Positions 20,507 to 31,549 are shown, numbered from the stretch's first letter. The stretch: 64,000 nucleotides of DNA from Cryptomeria japonica (GCF_030272615.1 NC_081408.1:762346673-762410672); one strand, 5' to 3'. Numbers and translations are program-made. The notes: a model not told the origin generated them from the letters alone.

Positions 20507-21771
20507 TGTAAAGCGGAAAATCGCGATCGAACCCTAGTTGCTCTCCCCTCTTCCAACTACAAGGAGAGAGAAGGGAGGTTCACTAGGGTTGATGGTTTTC
20601 ACTTAGGGGAGAGACTTTACATTCAAAAGAGGGGTTGAAACTCACAAGATCCAATCCCACGCAATGCAAGATTGGATGCTAAATGAGTTTCAAGGGTTAT
20701 GACAGCAAGGCTACCCTCTTTTGTAAAGAATGTGCATAGAAGAATTAAGCTAGGAATGCATAGAAAGTGAGAAAGATTTGCTTATAAACTGAGATAGGAA
20801 TACAGTATGAAGCTGCGGACCTGGAATTAGCAGTAAAATGTCGATACGGCGCTGTCCTGCAAATTTGAGCGAAAGTTGTCGGGACGATGGCGCCCGAGCG
20901 CCACGGTCCTCCGAAAAATCCGCGAAACGAAGGGGGATCTGTTCGTCTCTGCACAAGGATTCTAGATCTTCAATTTCAGCCACGTACCTGCAACCTACAC
21001 ATAGAAAAGCGAAGACGATTGGGGGGTTAGGGATTAGGGGTTTGCCTTTAGGTCAAACCCCGGTTTTGGAATTAACCAAGAAATGAGCAATGCTGTAAAT
21101 GTAAATGTCTGTAATGAAAAACAAGTACTAATACCTTGTTGTAAGGATGTTTGTATCCTTATGTGTGAAGGTATAGATGTTGTATGTTGTATGTTGTAGT
21201 AGTATGTTGTAAGTGATCTCCTCTTCAATGGTTGAATCCTTGTCTTGAATGCAACACTTAGCCTTGAATGGAGACTTGAAATGATCAATTGCTTGAAGGA
21301 ATGCTTGAATGCTTGAATGCTTGAGTATAGTTTCCATGCTTTTTCCATCATGTATCTATCTCCCCTAAATGAGAGAGGAAAATGTAGTTTATATACTTGT
21401 CAATTAGGGCTGATAGACTGATTTTCCCGACCTTAGGCCGACCAGGAAAGATAATTTTCCAATTTGCAAACATAAAGACCTGAAGTCCACAAGAGACTGG
21501 GCCCAAAATAGGACCCAGGGACCAGGGCACTGGGCGCCCTAGTCCTGAAGGACCAGGGCGCTGGGCGCTCTGGTCCCACCTCCCGGGATAGCAGGGTGCA
21601 AAGGAGGTTCAGGCCAGGGTGCAAAGGAGGTTCAGGCCAGGGTGCAAGAAAATGCAGTTTTCAGTGTCATAATCAGGTTTCGGGGTCTCCATTCAGGTTG
21701 CGTGTTGCGTCGCCATCGTGAAGACCCAAATGCGGTCGAAATTGCAAGTGTCACAATTTTAGGACGCTACA
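20507..21771 (-). repeat. F1 3' LTR (1,265 bp)
   Basis: In window orientation it runs from TGTAAAGCGG to GGACGCTACA. It contains a TATATAAA box on the minus strand (21388-21395), GC-rich GGACC/GGTCC repeats (about 21520-21580), a GGACC-type module at about 20858-20930, and a 23-bp tandem duplication (21594-21616 and 21617-21639) absent from the 5' LTR. Short frames at 20745-21350 in both directions are repeated in all F LTRs and look like chance. Confidence 0.9.
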
Positions 21772-21790
21772 TTTAGCCCCCACTTTAGCG
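21772..21790 (-). promoter_or_regulatory. Polypurine tract of F1
   Basis: The minus strand reads AAAGTGGGGGCTAAA directly before the 3' LTR start TGTAGCG. It is the plus-strand primer for cDNA synthesis. F2 has the same tract at about 39497-39513. Confidence 0.8.
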
Positions 21791-22523
21791 GGAGTATAGG
21801 CGTATGCTCATACTTTCGGTAAAGTACAAGGAAACAACATTGAAAGACATTCACCACGTCAAGGAGGCAAGACACACCAAGCCCCCAGTGGACTAAGGAT
21901 CTTACGACTTGGATTGACAAAGTAAAAGGGAAGATCACGAGGGAGAACCATGACTGTCAGTAGTAAGGTTCCCTCACTATGAGTCATGCAAGAAAGATAT
22001 CAAAAATTTTCAAGGCAAAGCTAAATTTGTCAAGAAATTTTCAAGTATCTTGAAAAGATATGAACGTGATGTATGCCCCCCTACGTTAAAGCGATCGCAC
22101 ATGCCTCACCGGGGGTGATTGCTTTAAGGTAGTGATACATATAAGAAAATGAAAAAGGGAAAGGAGCACGTTATCACAAGGATTTAACCCCCAAGTGTGA
22201 GATAAGCCCAAGGATAATAGACACAAAACACAAAGCACAAGGTGACTTCGCTTTCCTCAGGGTCAGTATGCTGTATGATAATTCATGTATATATATCATA
22301 TGTATGTATGCATAATTGTTCTTCATTCCCCAATCAAGGAATGTCACCTAGAAGAAGGGAACACATGTGTCTTTTGAGTCAACACGAGAGAGATCGAGAG
22401 AGATCTCAATGCTTTGCATCATCCTCAAGTAGACAACACTAAGGATAACAAATAGAAGAATGAGAGTAACAGATAGAAGAAGTAACACAAGAGAGGAGGA
22501 GAGAATCTGCTATGCTAATGTAA
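21791..22523 (-). other. F1 non-coding 3' region with conserved hairpin
   Basis: No gene is recognisable between gag and the polypurine tract, where autonomous elements would have pol. A hairpin at 22081-22133 has arms CTACGTTAAAGCGATC... and ...GATTGCTTTAAGGTAG; F2 keeps it at 39157-39208. The remainder is A/G-rich and colinear with F2 38760-39496. Confidence 0.6.
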
Positions 22524-22949
22524 CTAGTCTAGTACGTCATCTACCCCTTGATCTTGCTGATCAATGTTTCGGGAAGGCAAGGAACACGCTAGAGGAGGAA
22601 CATCCAACACAGCAGATGGAGCTATCACAAGATCCAAACAAGGGCTATGTTCATGTTCCAAGCCACGTTGTTCTTGTCTAGGAGCTAGGATAAGTGCTTT
22701 AGAAAATTCATTAGATAAATGGTTATCAATATCAACAAGTTCATATTCACTATCAGAAGCAAGAGAAGCAACATTTTCATCATGAATAACATTTTCATCT
22801 ATAGCATCATCAAGATTTATAAAAATAGGGTCTTTAATTCGCACAGGATCAAGACCATCATGCATCTTATGTTTAGGAGATTTTGGCTCAATTTCTGGCT
22901 GAGGAGAAAATGGAATAATGCTTGTTGAAGGTGTTTTTGGGGATTGCAA
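22524..22949 (-). pseudogene. F1 Gag C-terminal extension, out of frame
   Basis: This open frame of about 140 codons is colinear with F2 38370-38770, where it is continuous with Gag. It is rich in Pro, Ser and Asp/Glu (EPKSPKHKMHDGLDPVRIKD, then an acidic stretch ending HLSNEFSKALILAPRQEQ). In F1 a deletion of about 15-17 bp at 22953 puts it out of frame with the main Gag. It has no recognised domain. Confidence 0.7.
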
Positions 22950-22952
22950 AGT

Positions 22953-25940
22953 TTAAGCTCTAAGACGACGCTTTCGTCGGCGTTCACGTGCAGAATGATT
23001 TCGTCTAGTCTTAGTAGGAAGTTGAGAAGATTGAGGAGGACGAATGTTCTCGTCCTTATCACTTGGGTGTTTAGGTTGTGGTCTCTTAGGCTGGATAATA
23101 GGAGAAGAAGAAGGTCTCTTCTCTCTATAGAAGAAAGGAGGAGGAACTGCTCCATATAAAGGAGGAATATTTGGTTTAGGAAGGAGACCAAGTCCATCAT
23201 GACGAGGAGGGATAGGTCTACTTTTAGGAAGTTTATTAGGCATAGACATAATCACATCCATGGGAACGGGTTGGGAATCTTCTTGAGGAAAGACATTAGT
23301 TTTATCTTTCAAAGGAAGAACTTCCTTCTCAAGAATGATAGGAATGTCAAGTTTGGGTGTTCTAGGTTCACTTAGAGATAGGATCATATCTGTTTTCCAC
23401 TTTTGATAAGATTTGAAAAGATGATCACTTCGCGGAGGAAGAGATTGGAATTGTTTAGGCCAAAAGTAATCAATAGGAACGCTAGAAGTTCTTTCAGCTG
23501 GTTTAAAGAGATTATGATTGACAGTAACAACTTCACCATTATGGGGAAATTTCAAACACTTATGAATAGGAGAAGCAATAGCTTTCATGGAAGATAGCCA
23601 AGGATAGCCAAGCTTCACACGAAATTGTTCGGAAGATGGAATAATAGCAAAGTTCACATCAAGGGATTTGTTATGGACCTTAATAGGCAATGTAATAGAA
23701 CCAATTGCAGGAGAAGAAAATGCATCAAATAGTTTCACAATCACACCTGTTTTGTTATATATCACTTGATTCAATTGCAAAGTAAAAAGAAATTCTTCAG
23801 TAATAACATTAACCATGCACGAAGGATCAATAAGCACTCCACGGCAAGGTGTATTCTTGACTTTTGCAACTATATATAAAGGACCATCAGGTGCCCTAAT
23901 GGTTTCACTGGAATCAAATGTGATGGAAGGTTCTTTAGGGTTTTCTTGCTGCTCTACAAAGTTAATCACATTTGGAGTCATAGACACAAGGCCATCAGAT
24001 GAAAGAGAGGAATCATTAGTCTCAATCACAGTATGAGAAGGTAATGGATCAGTGCAAATCTGAAGATTTTGATTAGGAGGAGCTACAGATGTATTGCCTT
24101 TATCATTCACTCCAGAAACAGAGATAGTATTATTATCAATCAAATCTTGAATTTTACCCTTTAAAGAAAAACATTTTTCAGTATCATGCCCAGGCTGACG
24201 ATGAAAGTGACAAAAAGCTTTGTTATCAAAATAAGGTGAAGTAATCTTTGCAGGATCAATTTGTCTTATAGGAGGAAGAGTAAGCACATTTTGTTCCAAT
24301 AACTTATTCATAATACTATGCAATGATTCATTCAAAGGAGTATACTTTCTTTCTTTCTTGAAAAATTTAGAAATAGGAGGCACACCTGATGCTGCATTCA
24401 CATTGTTGTTGATGATGTTTTCATTGAATTTGATGGAATCTCTGTTCGGTTTAAACTTCCCAAATGGTTGTTGACTGCTATCACCCTTATCACTCGGAGC
24501 CATAGGATGTGATTGTTCCATTTGACTCACAGTCAGTTGATAATTGTGAAGAGTTGCACACAACTGTTGGAAAGAAGTAAACTCAGAAAACAGAAGTTTG
24601 TCTCGAATATCTTTTTGTAAATTAGAAATAAAGATTCTTTGAATATCATTGTTAGGCACTGGAAAAGAAATTTGAGCATACAAATGCTTATATCTACCAA
24701 TGAAATCAGTCACTTTTTCTTTAACACCTTGTTTACAATGCATTAAATCAATCAAAGTAACTTTAGGACTTATATTGTTTTGAAATTGTTGAATGAAAGC
24801 ATTTGCAAGTTGTTCGAAAGAAGTAATAGAATAAGAAGGCAACGAGCAATACCATTGTAGGGCTTTGTCTCTTAATGTTCTAGTGAACAGTTTTGCAAGC
24901 AACCTTTGGTCATAAGCAAAATCAGTACAGATTGTTTGAAAAGTCTTAACATGTGTTAGAGGATCACCTTTACCATTATAAAGCTCCAAATGCGGAATTT
25001 CAACATGTTTAGGAGGGATAGCTCGAACAATGTCAAGAGAAAGTGGGCTCGCAACATCAAATGTGGGCACACTAAACTTAGATTGATTCATAGAGGCAAT
25101 TTGTTGCTGTAAAGAAGAGACAGTTTGTGCAAGATTATTAATGGTCGCTTCAGTCGAAGAGTTCATATTAGATGTGTTAGATTGAGATGGAGGTGTTATG
25201 TTATTGAAAGAAGGTAAAGAGTAAGGTGGTGGGACTCTATGATAATTAGTCATAGGAGATGATTGGACAGGAGAAACACTACAAGGAGGAATGGAAAACG
25301 AATTGCCCCCTTGCGTCATGTTCATTTGTGGAGATATAATAGGGACACTCATTGAAGGAATGAATGAAGAAGTCGGATTAAATGAAGGAAGAGGGTTAAT
25401 TGAAGAAGAAGGATTGCCCCCATGACTGATGATCATAGGAGGAGTGTCTTGTGTAGAAGTAGCCATTATGTTTGATGTAAAGGTAGGTATGCTAGCAATA
25501 GAAGTCATCAAAGGAATAGAATGATTGACTTGAGTAGGAGGTTGTGTATAACCCAAATTTTCAGCACAACTCTTCATAGGCATCACATTCGAATCCACAA
25601 TGTGTGCAATACCACGCAAAATATCAATTCCATTCTTATCACTTTGAAGCATACGTTTTAGACCCTCAATTAAAGGAAGAGCTTGACTATTAGGGTATTC
25701 TTGAGACATCCATTGTCGAAAATCGTCAAATTGGTTATCCAATTTTGAAAGTTGTTCTTCAGAAACCTCATGCAGAGCTTCTTCATCATTAGGAGGATTA
25801 GAGGAATTACCCATGTCCTTGTTAAAAAGGCTATTCAAATTAGGTTCCATCTCCTCGGTAATTAAACCTCGGAAAGACTTAGTTCTACGGCTTCGTCTAA
25901 TAGGAATAGTGTAAGTAGGGCTTATTGTTGTAAAACTCAT
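22953..25940 (-). CDS. gag: F1 Gag polyprotein with protease-like domain (995 codons)
   Basis: This is the only protein of the F family. In order: a Pro/Ser/Asn-rich N-terminal region (residues about 1-270); the retrotransposon gag capsid domain (about 310-470, HLELYNGKGDPLTHVKTFQT, RTLRDKALQWYCSLP, DFIGRYKHLYAQISF); a CHHC-type knuckle (about 575-590, CHFHRQPGHDTEKC); and a retropepsin-like domain (about 700-810) in which the active-site triad reads DPS (VLIDPSCMVNVITEEF) instead of DSG or DTG. The C-terminal end is Pro- and Arg/Lys-rich (RRNHSARERRRKRRLRA). Met at 25940 is used because the F2 copy starts at the same place. The stop at 22953 results from a short deletion relative to F2; the original protein extended about 140 residues further, in frame 22949-22524. 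Confidence 0.9.
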   Translation of the reverse strand: MSFTTISPTYTIPIRRSRRTKSFRGLITEEMEPNLNSLFNKDMGNSSNPPNDEEALHEVSEEQLSKLDNQFDDFRQWMSQEYPNSQALPLIEGLKRMLQSDKNGIDILRGIAHIVDSNVMPMKSCAENLGYTQPPTQVNHSIPLMTSIASIPTFTSNIMATSTQDTPPMIISHGGNPSSSINPLPSFNPTSSFIPSMSVPIISPQMNMTQGGNSFSIPPCSVSPVQSSPMTNYHRVPPPYSLPSFNNITPPSQSNTSNMNSSTEATINNLAQTVSSLQQQIASMNQSKFSVPTFDVASPLSLDIVRAIPPKHVEIPHLELYNGKGDPLTHVKTFQTICTDFAYDQRLLAKLFTRTLRDKALQWYCSLPSYSITSFEQLANAFIQQFQNNISPKVTLIDLMHCKQGVKEKVTDFIGRYKHLYAQISFPVPNNDIQRIFISNLQKDIRDKLLFSEFTSFQQLCATLHNYQLTVSQMEQSHPMAPSDKGDSSQQPFGKFKPNRDSIKFNENIINNNVNAASGVPPISKFFKKERKYTPLNESLHSIMNKLLEQNVLTLPPIRQIDPAKITSPYFDNKAFCHFHRQPGHDTEKCFSLKGKIQDLIDNNTISVSGVNDKGNTSVAPPNQNLQICTDPLPSHTVIETNDSSLSSDGLVSMTPNVINFVEQQENPKEPSITFDSSETIRAPDGPLYIVAKVKNTPCRGVLIDPSCMVNVITEEFLFTLQLNQVIYNKTGVIVKLFDAFSSPAIGSITLPIKVHNKSLDVNFAIIPSSEQFRVKLGYPWLSSMKAIASPIHKCLKFPHNGEVVTVNHNLFKPAERTSSVPIDYFWPKQFQSLPPRSDHLFKSYQKWKTDMILSLSEPRTPKLDIPIILEKEVLPLKDKTNVFPQEDSQPVPMDVIMSMPNKLPKSRPIPPRHDGLGLLPKPNIPPLYGAVPPPFFYREKRPSSSPIIQPKRPQPKHPSDKDENIRPPQSSQLPTKTRRNHSARERRRKRRLRA

Positions 25941-27122
25941 GCACTAGAAAGAGAGAGAAGATTTTGAATTTAGAGGTAGCAATTTTCAGTAAAATCAGCC
26001 AATCTTTTGGATTTAAGCTGTTAAATGCAATCACGACAGTCTCCCGAAATTTCAAAAAAAATGTCCAGGACCATGGCGCTCGGAGTGCAACACGGTCCTT
26101 GCAACTTTTTTTGAAATTTGCAGGGATGAAAGGTATGATGATTTTAAAGCTAATCTGAAAAAATTGAGTGATTTTACGATCTGTAGATAGGCCAAATTAA
26201 AGTTGCAAATTCAAAATTGAACCCTATCAAGATTGTCGAAAAATGTAAAATTTGAATTTTGAAAAAGAGAGGGAAACTGAAATTTTGAATTTTATGAATT
26301 TAGAGGGAATGCCAAAAGCAATGCAAGTTTTGAAATTCAAAAGTTGACTCAATTTCACGCAAAATTCAATTTTGAAAGCGGAAATTAAAGTTGTTGTAAT
26401 TAAGCACTTAATTTCAAAAGTCACAAATTGTAAGAATTTGAATAAAGCACTGAAATTTTTAATGAATGCAAACACACTTTTCAGATTTAGGACAGTAAGA
26501 ACACAATTTTGACACAAAATTTCAATTTCAATGATTTTTTGAATGTTTAGAAGCCTTAATCCAAGCAATCACAAGACCAACTTTGACTGTAATTTTGAAA
26601 GTGTTAGATTTGATAAAATCAGCCAAAATTCTGGATTTTAGCAGGAAAATACAGTAAGATCTAGCTCCCGAAATTTTGGAAAAAATGTCGGGGACAATGG
26701 CGCTCGGAGTGCACACGGTCCTCGCAACTTTTTTCCAAATTTTCAGGGATGAAAGATATTGTGATTTTATTGCGGAATCCAAAGTTACAGCTGATTTGGA
26801 AATGTTTTGATCAGTGAAATTGTCGGACAAAGGTTGAATCAAGAGGGTTTTAAAAATTAGGGTTTTAACACTTAACCACTTAATTTTTAAAATTAAAGCA
26901 TAGATATGAATTGATAATTTGTAATAGAAGGATAGATCTGAAACAAGCATTAACATTTAGACATTTCACAAGCTTAATTACTAAAAAGAAAATTTAGGGT
27001 TTTTATGCAATTAACCTCTAAAATTTTGTAAAAGATCAAACATGGAAATGTAATCAAGGAATCCAATTTTCAGATCTAATTATGAATAATCAGAAAGGAT
27101 GTTCACGTTAGGTTCACCAAAT
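25941..27122 (-). other. F1 leader with primer-binding site and two hairpin modules
   Basis: This is an untranslated leader of about 1.2 kb between the 5' LTR and gag. The primer site lies directly inside the LTR (minus strand TTTGGTGAACCTAACGTGAA, about 27103-27122); its tRNA is unassigned. Two hairpin modules at 26043-26126 and 26666-26749 have arms such as CCCGAAATTTTGGAAAAAA against TTTTTTCCAAATTTTCAGGG, enclosing a GC-rich loop with GGCGCTCGGAGTGC and CGGTCC. The frames at 26227-26956 are A/T-rich and unsupported. Confidence 0.65.
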
Positions 27123-28382
27123 TGTAAAGCGGAAAATCGCGATCGAACCCTAGTTGCTCTCCCCTCTTCCAACTCCAAGGAGAGAGAAGGGAGGTTCACT
27201 AGGGTTGGTGGTTTTCACTTAGGGGAGAGACTTTACATTCAAAAGAGGGGTTGAAACTCACAAGATCCAATCCCACGCAATGCAAGATTGGATGCTAAAT
27301 GAGTTTCAAGGGTTATGATAGCAAGGCTACCCTCTTTTGTAAAGAATGTGCATAGAAGAATTAAGCTAGGAATGCATAGAAAGTGAGAAAGATTCGCTTA
27401 TAAACTGAGATAGGAATACAGTATGAAGCTACGGACCTGGAATTAGCAGTAAAATGTCGATACGGCGCTATCCTACAAATTTGAGTGAAAGTTGCCGGGA
27501 TGATGGCGCTCGAGCGCCACGGTCCTCCGAAAAATCCGCGAAACGAAGGGGGATCTGTTCGTCTCTGCACAAGGATTCCAGATCTTCAATTTCAGCCGCG
27601 TACCTGCAACCTACACATAGAAAAGAAAAGACGATTGAGGGGTTAGGGATTAGGGGTTTGCCTTTAGGTCAAACCCCGGTTTTGGAATTAACCAAGAAAT
27701 GAGCAATGTTGTAAATGTAAATGTCTGTAATGAAAAACAAGTACTAATACCTTGTTGTAAGGATGTTTGTATCCTTATGTGCGAAGGTATAGATGTTGTA
27801 TGTTGTATGTTGTAGTAGTATGTTGTAAGTGATCTCCTCTTCAATGGTTGAATCCTTGTCTTGAATGCGACACTTAGCCTTGAATGGAGACTTGAAATGA
27901 TCAATTGCTTGAAGGAATGCTTGAATGCTTGAATGCTTGAGTATAGTTTCCACGCTTTTTCCGTCATGTATCTATCTCCCCTAAATGAGAGAGGAAAATG
28001 TAGTTTATATACTTGTCAATTAGGGCTGATAGACTGATTTTCCCGACCTTAGGCCGACCAGGAAAGATAATTTTCCAATTTGCAAACATAAAGACCTGAA
28101 GTCCACAAGAGACCGGGCCCAAAATAGGACCCAGGGACCAGGGCGCTGGGCGCCATGGTCCTGGGGGGCACCCTGGTCCTGAAGGACCAGGGCGCTGGGC
28201 ACTCTGGTCCCACCTCCCAGGACAGCAGGGTGCAAAGGAGGTTCAGGCCAGGGTGCAAGAAAATGCAGTTTTCAGTGTCATAATCAGGTTTCGGGGTCTC
28301 CATTCAGGTTGCGTGTTGCGTCGCCATCGTGAAGACCCAAATGCGGTCGAAATTGCAAGTGTCGCAATTTTAGGACGCTACA
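27123..28382 (-). repeat. F1 5' LTR (1,260 bp)
   Basis: Direct repeat of 20507-21771 with the same ends. The minus-strand TATATAAA box lies at 28004-28011. The GC-rich GGACC/GGTCC block at about 28130-28210 differs in copy structure from the 3' LTR. The 23-bp duplication seen in the 3' LTR is single here. Confidence 0.92.
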
Positions 28383-29130
28383 CTTTTATGCCAATCTTTA
28401 GCATTTTCACTGACCAATTTCTTCATGATATTTATCAAATTTTTGTTACTGGATTCTGCCCAACCATTACCCTATGGATAATAGTCAGAGGAATGCACCA
28501 AAGAAATACCATGATCATAACAAAACATGGATATTTCTATAGAAGAAAAATTTGCAGCATTATCAGTCACTATCTTCAATGGTACCCCAAAGCGAACCAC
28601 AATATTTTCCTTTATGAACTCACATACTACTTCTAAGGTTGTTCTCCTAATAGGAACTGCTTCTACCCACTTAGTAAAATAATCTGTAGCCCTGAGAATA
28701 TGTGTATGTCCAGCGCTAGAAGAGGGTGTCAGTGGACCAATGAAATCTAGTCCCCACTATTTGAAAGGTTCTTCCACAACCACTGGCCTGAGGGGTAAAG
28801 CGGCTAGTTGCAGTTTCCCTGTAAAGAATTTACATTTATCACACTTAGCAACCCAGGCATAAGCATCTTTAAACATACCGGGCCAATAATAGCAGTTCCT
28901 TAATATTTTTTATGCCGTGATTGTAGAAGAGAAATGTCCACCACAAGCATCATCATGAAATGACTTCAACAAGGCCTCACGCTGTGCTTTATCCACACAC
29001 CTTAGGAAAGTTCCATCTAGACCTTTCTTATATAATATGTTATAAAAAATAACATACTTAGTTGCTTTTAACTACAAGTTTCTCTTTTCTTTGGGAGACA
29101 AATGTGTAGGACATTCTCCATATGTCAGGA
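28383..29130 (-). pseudogene. pol: Element E integrase, zinc and catalytic domains
   Basis: This minus-strand integrase lies upstream of the F1 insertion. The HHCC zinc domain is at about 28830-28970 (FHDDACGGHFSS then CDKCKFF). The core shows GLDFIGPL, Asp in RATDYFTKWVEAV (about 28660), Asp in KIVTDNAANF (about 28555) and Glu in NGWAESSNKNL (about 28440), so the catalytic triad is kept. In-frame stops occur near 28760 (before WGLDF) and near 28465 (YYP-stop-GNGW). The integrase is cut by F1 at 28383 and continues at 20506. With its inserts removed it matches A integrase over the full length. Confidence 0.85.
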
Positions 29131-29467
29131 AAAAGGCTACATCCGTGAATCATTCATCCTGCAGGTTAACAAACAGAGCTAAAGGCAAACTTTCTTCTTC
29201 TTCTTTATTTTCTGCCATTAGATGACATAATCCCTGTCCATGAACTAACTTTGTTGGCTTGATATCCAAGTCAAATTATTGAACCTTTGAAACCCAAGTT
29301 GCTCTATTATTCATTCCCACCTCTTGCTGAGTCAAGATACTTTTAACAACAGAATTTGACACAAAAACAATTGAATGAGAATGCAATATGTAATACCTGA
29401 AATGCTTAACAACTTTAACAATTGTGAAAGCCTACTTCTCATTCAATGAATAGTTTAATTCATGCTT
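29131..29467 (-). pseudogene. pol: Element E gypsy-type RNase H, C-terminal part (degenerate)
   Basis: The minus-strand sequence after the stop at 29468 continues the RNase H: an AFTIVKVVKHFRYYIL helix, then VFVSNSVVKSIL where the third catalytic motif (TDH) would be, then a linker containing KPTKLVHGQGL and LFVNLQDE. Stops are frequent. The same linker in A reads KPTKLVCGKCL. It leads into the zinc domain of integrase. Confidence 0.7.
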
Positions 29468-30868
29468 TTAAAGTGGAATGCTCATAAATGCAATGGGGAA
29501 CTCTTCATCGAGTTCATTCTTCTGCAGGAGAATATCAGACATTGTATATTCTGAAGCATAACAATAAATGATAAAGTTTTTCTTGAAATCAGGATTAATT
29601 AATGTTGGAGCATGGGCAATGGCCTTTTTAACCTCTTCAAAAGATTTCTTTTCTTCCTCTTTCCATTTAAAGATCTGTTTTTCACTCATCATTCCTACAA
29701 TATGTTTAGTGATTTCAGCAAAATTTGGCACAAATCTCCTGAGAAAGCTTACCTGACCAAAGAATGATTTGACACCACTCCTATCTGATAGAAAACTTAG
29801 CTGTTGAATAGCTTTATCAGGATCAGGATCAATCTTGATACCATCTTGTGAAACTATATGTCCTAAAAGCTTTCTTTCAGTAACACAAAAAACTGATTTC
29901 TTTGGGTTAAGAGAAATACCATGATCTTGATATCTTTGCAACACAGTTTCTAAATCCTTAAAATGATCTTCCCTTTTCTTGGAGAAAACTGTCAAATCAT
30001 CTAGATACACAACAATAATCTTACCAATCAGATGACCAAAAGAAAGGTTCATTGCTCTTTGGAAAGTAGCTCCAGCGTTTATCAGACTGAAAGGCATGCG
30101 GTTATAAGCAAAAGTTCCCCATGGTGTTGTAAAGGTGGTTTTGTGTTGATCTTCTTTTACCACACTTACCTGATTATATCCAGAGAAACCATCAAGCATT
30201 GACATCATTTCAGATTCAGCAAAAGTTTGGAGAATGCGATCCATCACTGGTAGAGGATAATTATCTTTCAAACTAGCTTGATTCAGATTCTGAAAATCAA
30301 CACAAATTCTTATTTCTCCATTTTTCTTACAAACCGGAACAATATTAGCCACCCATGTAGAATGATGGATTGGATAGATTATCCTTGCCTGAAGCATTTT
30401 ATCTATTTCTTTGAAAATTGCATCTGCAACTTTTGGGTTATAATTCCTTAGTTTCTTCCTGAAAGGTGCCGCTCCTGGTTTAAGGGGAATATGATGTTGA
30501 AATTGACCATCTCTAAAATATTTCAAATCTTCATAAGACCAGGGAAAAACATCAAGAAACCTTCGCAATAGTTCAATAAACAAATGCCTTTCTTTAGAAG
30601 TGCAACATTTACCCAAATTAACCATTTTTGGATTATTTTCATCACTAATATTAATTTTCTCATATTCACCTGATGTATAAGCATTTTGGGAATCAGTTCT
30701 TCTTACACACTTGTCATTGCGGTCAAATAGGCTCTCTAAAGTTACCAATCCTTTTGGAATTTGATTCCCTTTAAGCTGAACTACTCCCTCTCTGAAGCTT
30801 CCCTTCTCATCTGGACAAAATTCATTACATTGGTTTTCTAAACCTTCAAAATAAGAAGAAGCAAACAT
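29468..30868 (-). CDS. pol: Element E reverse transcriptase and start of RNase H (466 codons open)
   Basis: This is an intact 466-codon stretch of pol. In order: a linker (residues 1-130, with ERHLFIELLRRFLDVFPWSY), the RT fingers (PIHHSTWVANIVPVCKKNGE), palm (CVDFQNLNQASLKDNYPLP, MLDGFSGYNQVSVV, TTPWGTFAYNRMPFSL), the catalytic YLDD box in IIVVYLDDLTVFS, the thumb (GISLNPKKSVFCVTERKLLG), and the start of the gypsy RNase H. In that last part the TDAS motif is replaced by IIYCYASEYT. The Met at 30868 is only the first Met after an upstream stop; in the element this region was part of a longer Pol. It is closely similar to A RT. Confidence 0.92.
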   Translation of the reverse strand: MFASSYFEGLENQCNEFCPDEKGSFREGVVQLKGNQIPKGLVTLESLFDRNDKCVRRTDSQNAYTSGEYEKINISDENNPKMVNLGKCCTSKERHLFIELLRRFLDVFPWSYEDLKYFRDGQFQHHIPLKPGAAPFRKKLRNYNPKVADAIFKEIDKMLQARIIYPIHHSTWVANIVPVCKKNGEIRICVDFQNLNQASLKDNYPLPVMDRILQTFAESEMMSMLDGFSGYNQVSVVKEDQHKTTFTTPWGTFAYNRMPFSLINAGATFQRAMNLSFGHLIGKIIVVYLDDLTVFSKKREDHFKDLETVLQRYQDHGISLNPKKSVFCVTERKLLGHIVSQDGIKIDPDPDKAIQQLSFLSDRSGVKSFFGQVSFLRRFVPNFAEITKHIVGMMSEKQIFKWKEEEKKSFEEVKKAIAHAPTLINPDFKKNFIIYCYASEYTMSDILLQKNELDEEFPIAFMSIPL

Positions 30869-30919
30869 GGCAGCATTTTATAATAATTTATCAATATGCT
30901 TATCATCTTCAAACACTTG

Positions 30920-31400
30920 CTAGAAATCTGAATTATCAGGAATGTTAGGATGATAGATTACATCCACTCTATAAACATTAGTACCAAAATCTGGATGTGG
31001 AAGAAGTAAAGATGCCGATACTGCTAGAGAATCTGCATGAGAATTCTGACTTCTGGGAATAGCTTCTATTGAAAATGCATCAAAATACTCAATTTCATCC
31101 CAAACTCTATTTCTATAATGTTTGAGTCTCTCATTTTTCATAGAATAACAATTACGAACCTGATTTACAATAAATTTTGCATCACCTTTAGCGCACAATA
31201 GTTTAATCCCTTTTTTCTTGGCTTGTTCAATTCCTAGCAATAATGCTTCATATTCTGTAGTGCTATTTGTATTTTTAAACTCTAGTTTGAAAGAAAAAGG
31301 AATCTTCTCACCCTATGGAGAAATAAGTACCACTCCAGCGCCAGACCCAACAGATGCACAACTTCCATCAAATTCCATTATCCACAATTCTGCAGTATGA
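30920..31400 (-). pseudogene. pol: Element E archaeal-type RNase H (upstream of RT)
   Basis: An archaeal-type RNase H domain lies between protease and RT, as in A. The N-terminal strand MEFDGSCASVGSGAGVVLIS is at about 31380-31320. An in-frame stop follows it near 31315. The helix with TTEYEALLLGIEQAKKKGIK comes next, then CAKGDAKFIVNQV and SQNSHADSLAVSAS. The four acidic residues are all present. The open part 30920-31240 is 106 codons. A second stop near 30918 precedes the RT linker. The shared order in two separate elements makes this architecture ancestral. Confidence 0.83.
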
Positions 31401-31549
31401 TCAACCACGTCTTCTGACATACTCTTTTTATCATCAGAGAAAAGCAAGTAGTTTCCAAATTCACACTCCTGATACAATATTCATGACTTTGGATCATCAG
31501 AAGGAAAAACTGTATATTTGGATTTTGGTTCAGGAATGAGAGTAATCTT

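Larger units (their letters stand above)
20507..28382 (-). mobile_element. Gag-only Gypsy-type element F1 (TR-GAG-like), complete
   Basis: This complete minus-strand LTR element is 7,876 bp, flanked by the perfect 5-bp duplication ctttt (20502-20506 and 28383-28387) within E integrase. LTRs are 20507-21771 and 27123-28382, with TGTAGCGTCC...CGCTTTACA ends. Internally there are a primer site, a 1.2-kb leader, one long gag reading frame, and a non-coding 3' region ending in a polypurine tract. No RT, RNase H or integrase is present. It must be mobilised in trans. The LTRs differ by roughly 1.5% by eye over 200 bases, so F1 is young compared with its hosts. Confidence 0.93.

Noticed and set aside
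20745-21351. Short frames in both directions repeated in all four F LTRs
   Set aside because: They recur because the LTR recurs. They overlap on both strands, change frame between copies and show no motif.
22564-24036. Plus-strand frames over F1 gag, and the mirror minus-strand frames over F2 gag (37259-38838)
   Set aside because: Antisense shadows of the gag coding region; the sense strand encodes the recognisable capsid, knuckle and protease-like domains.
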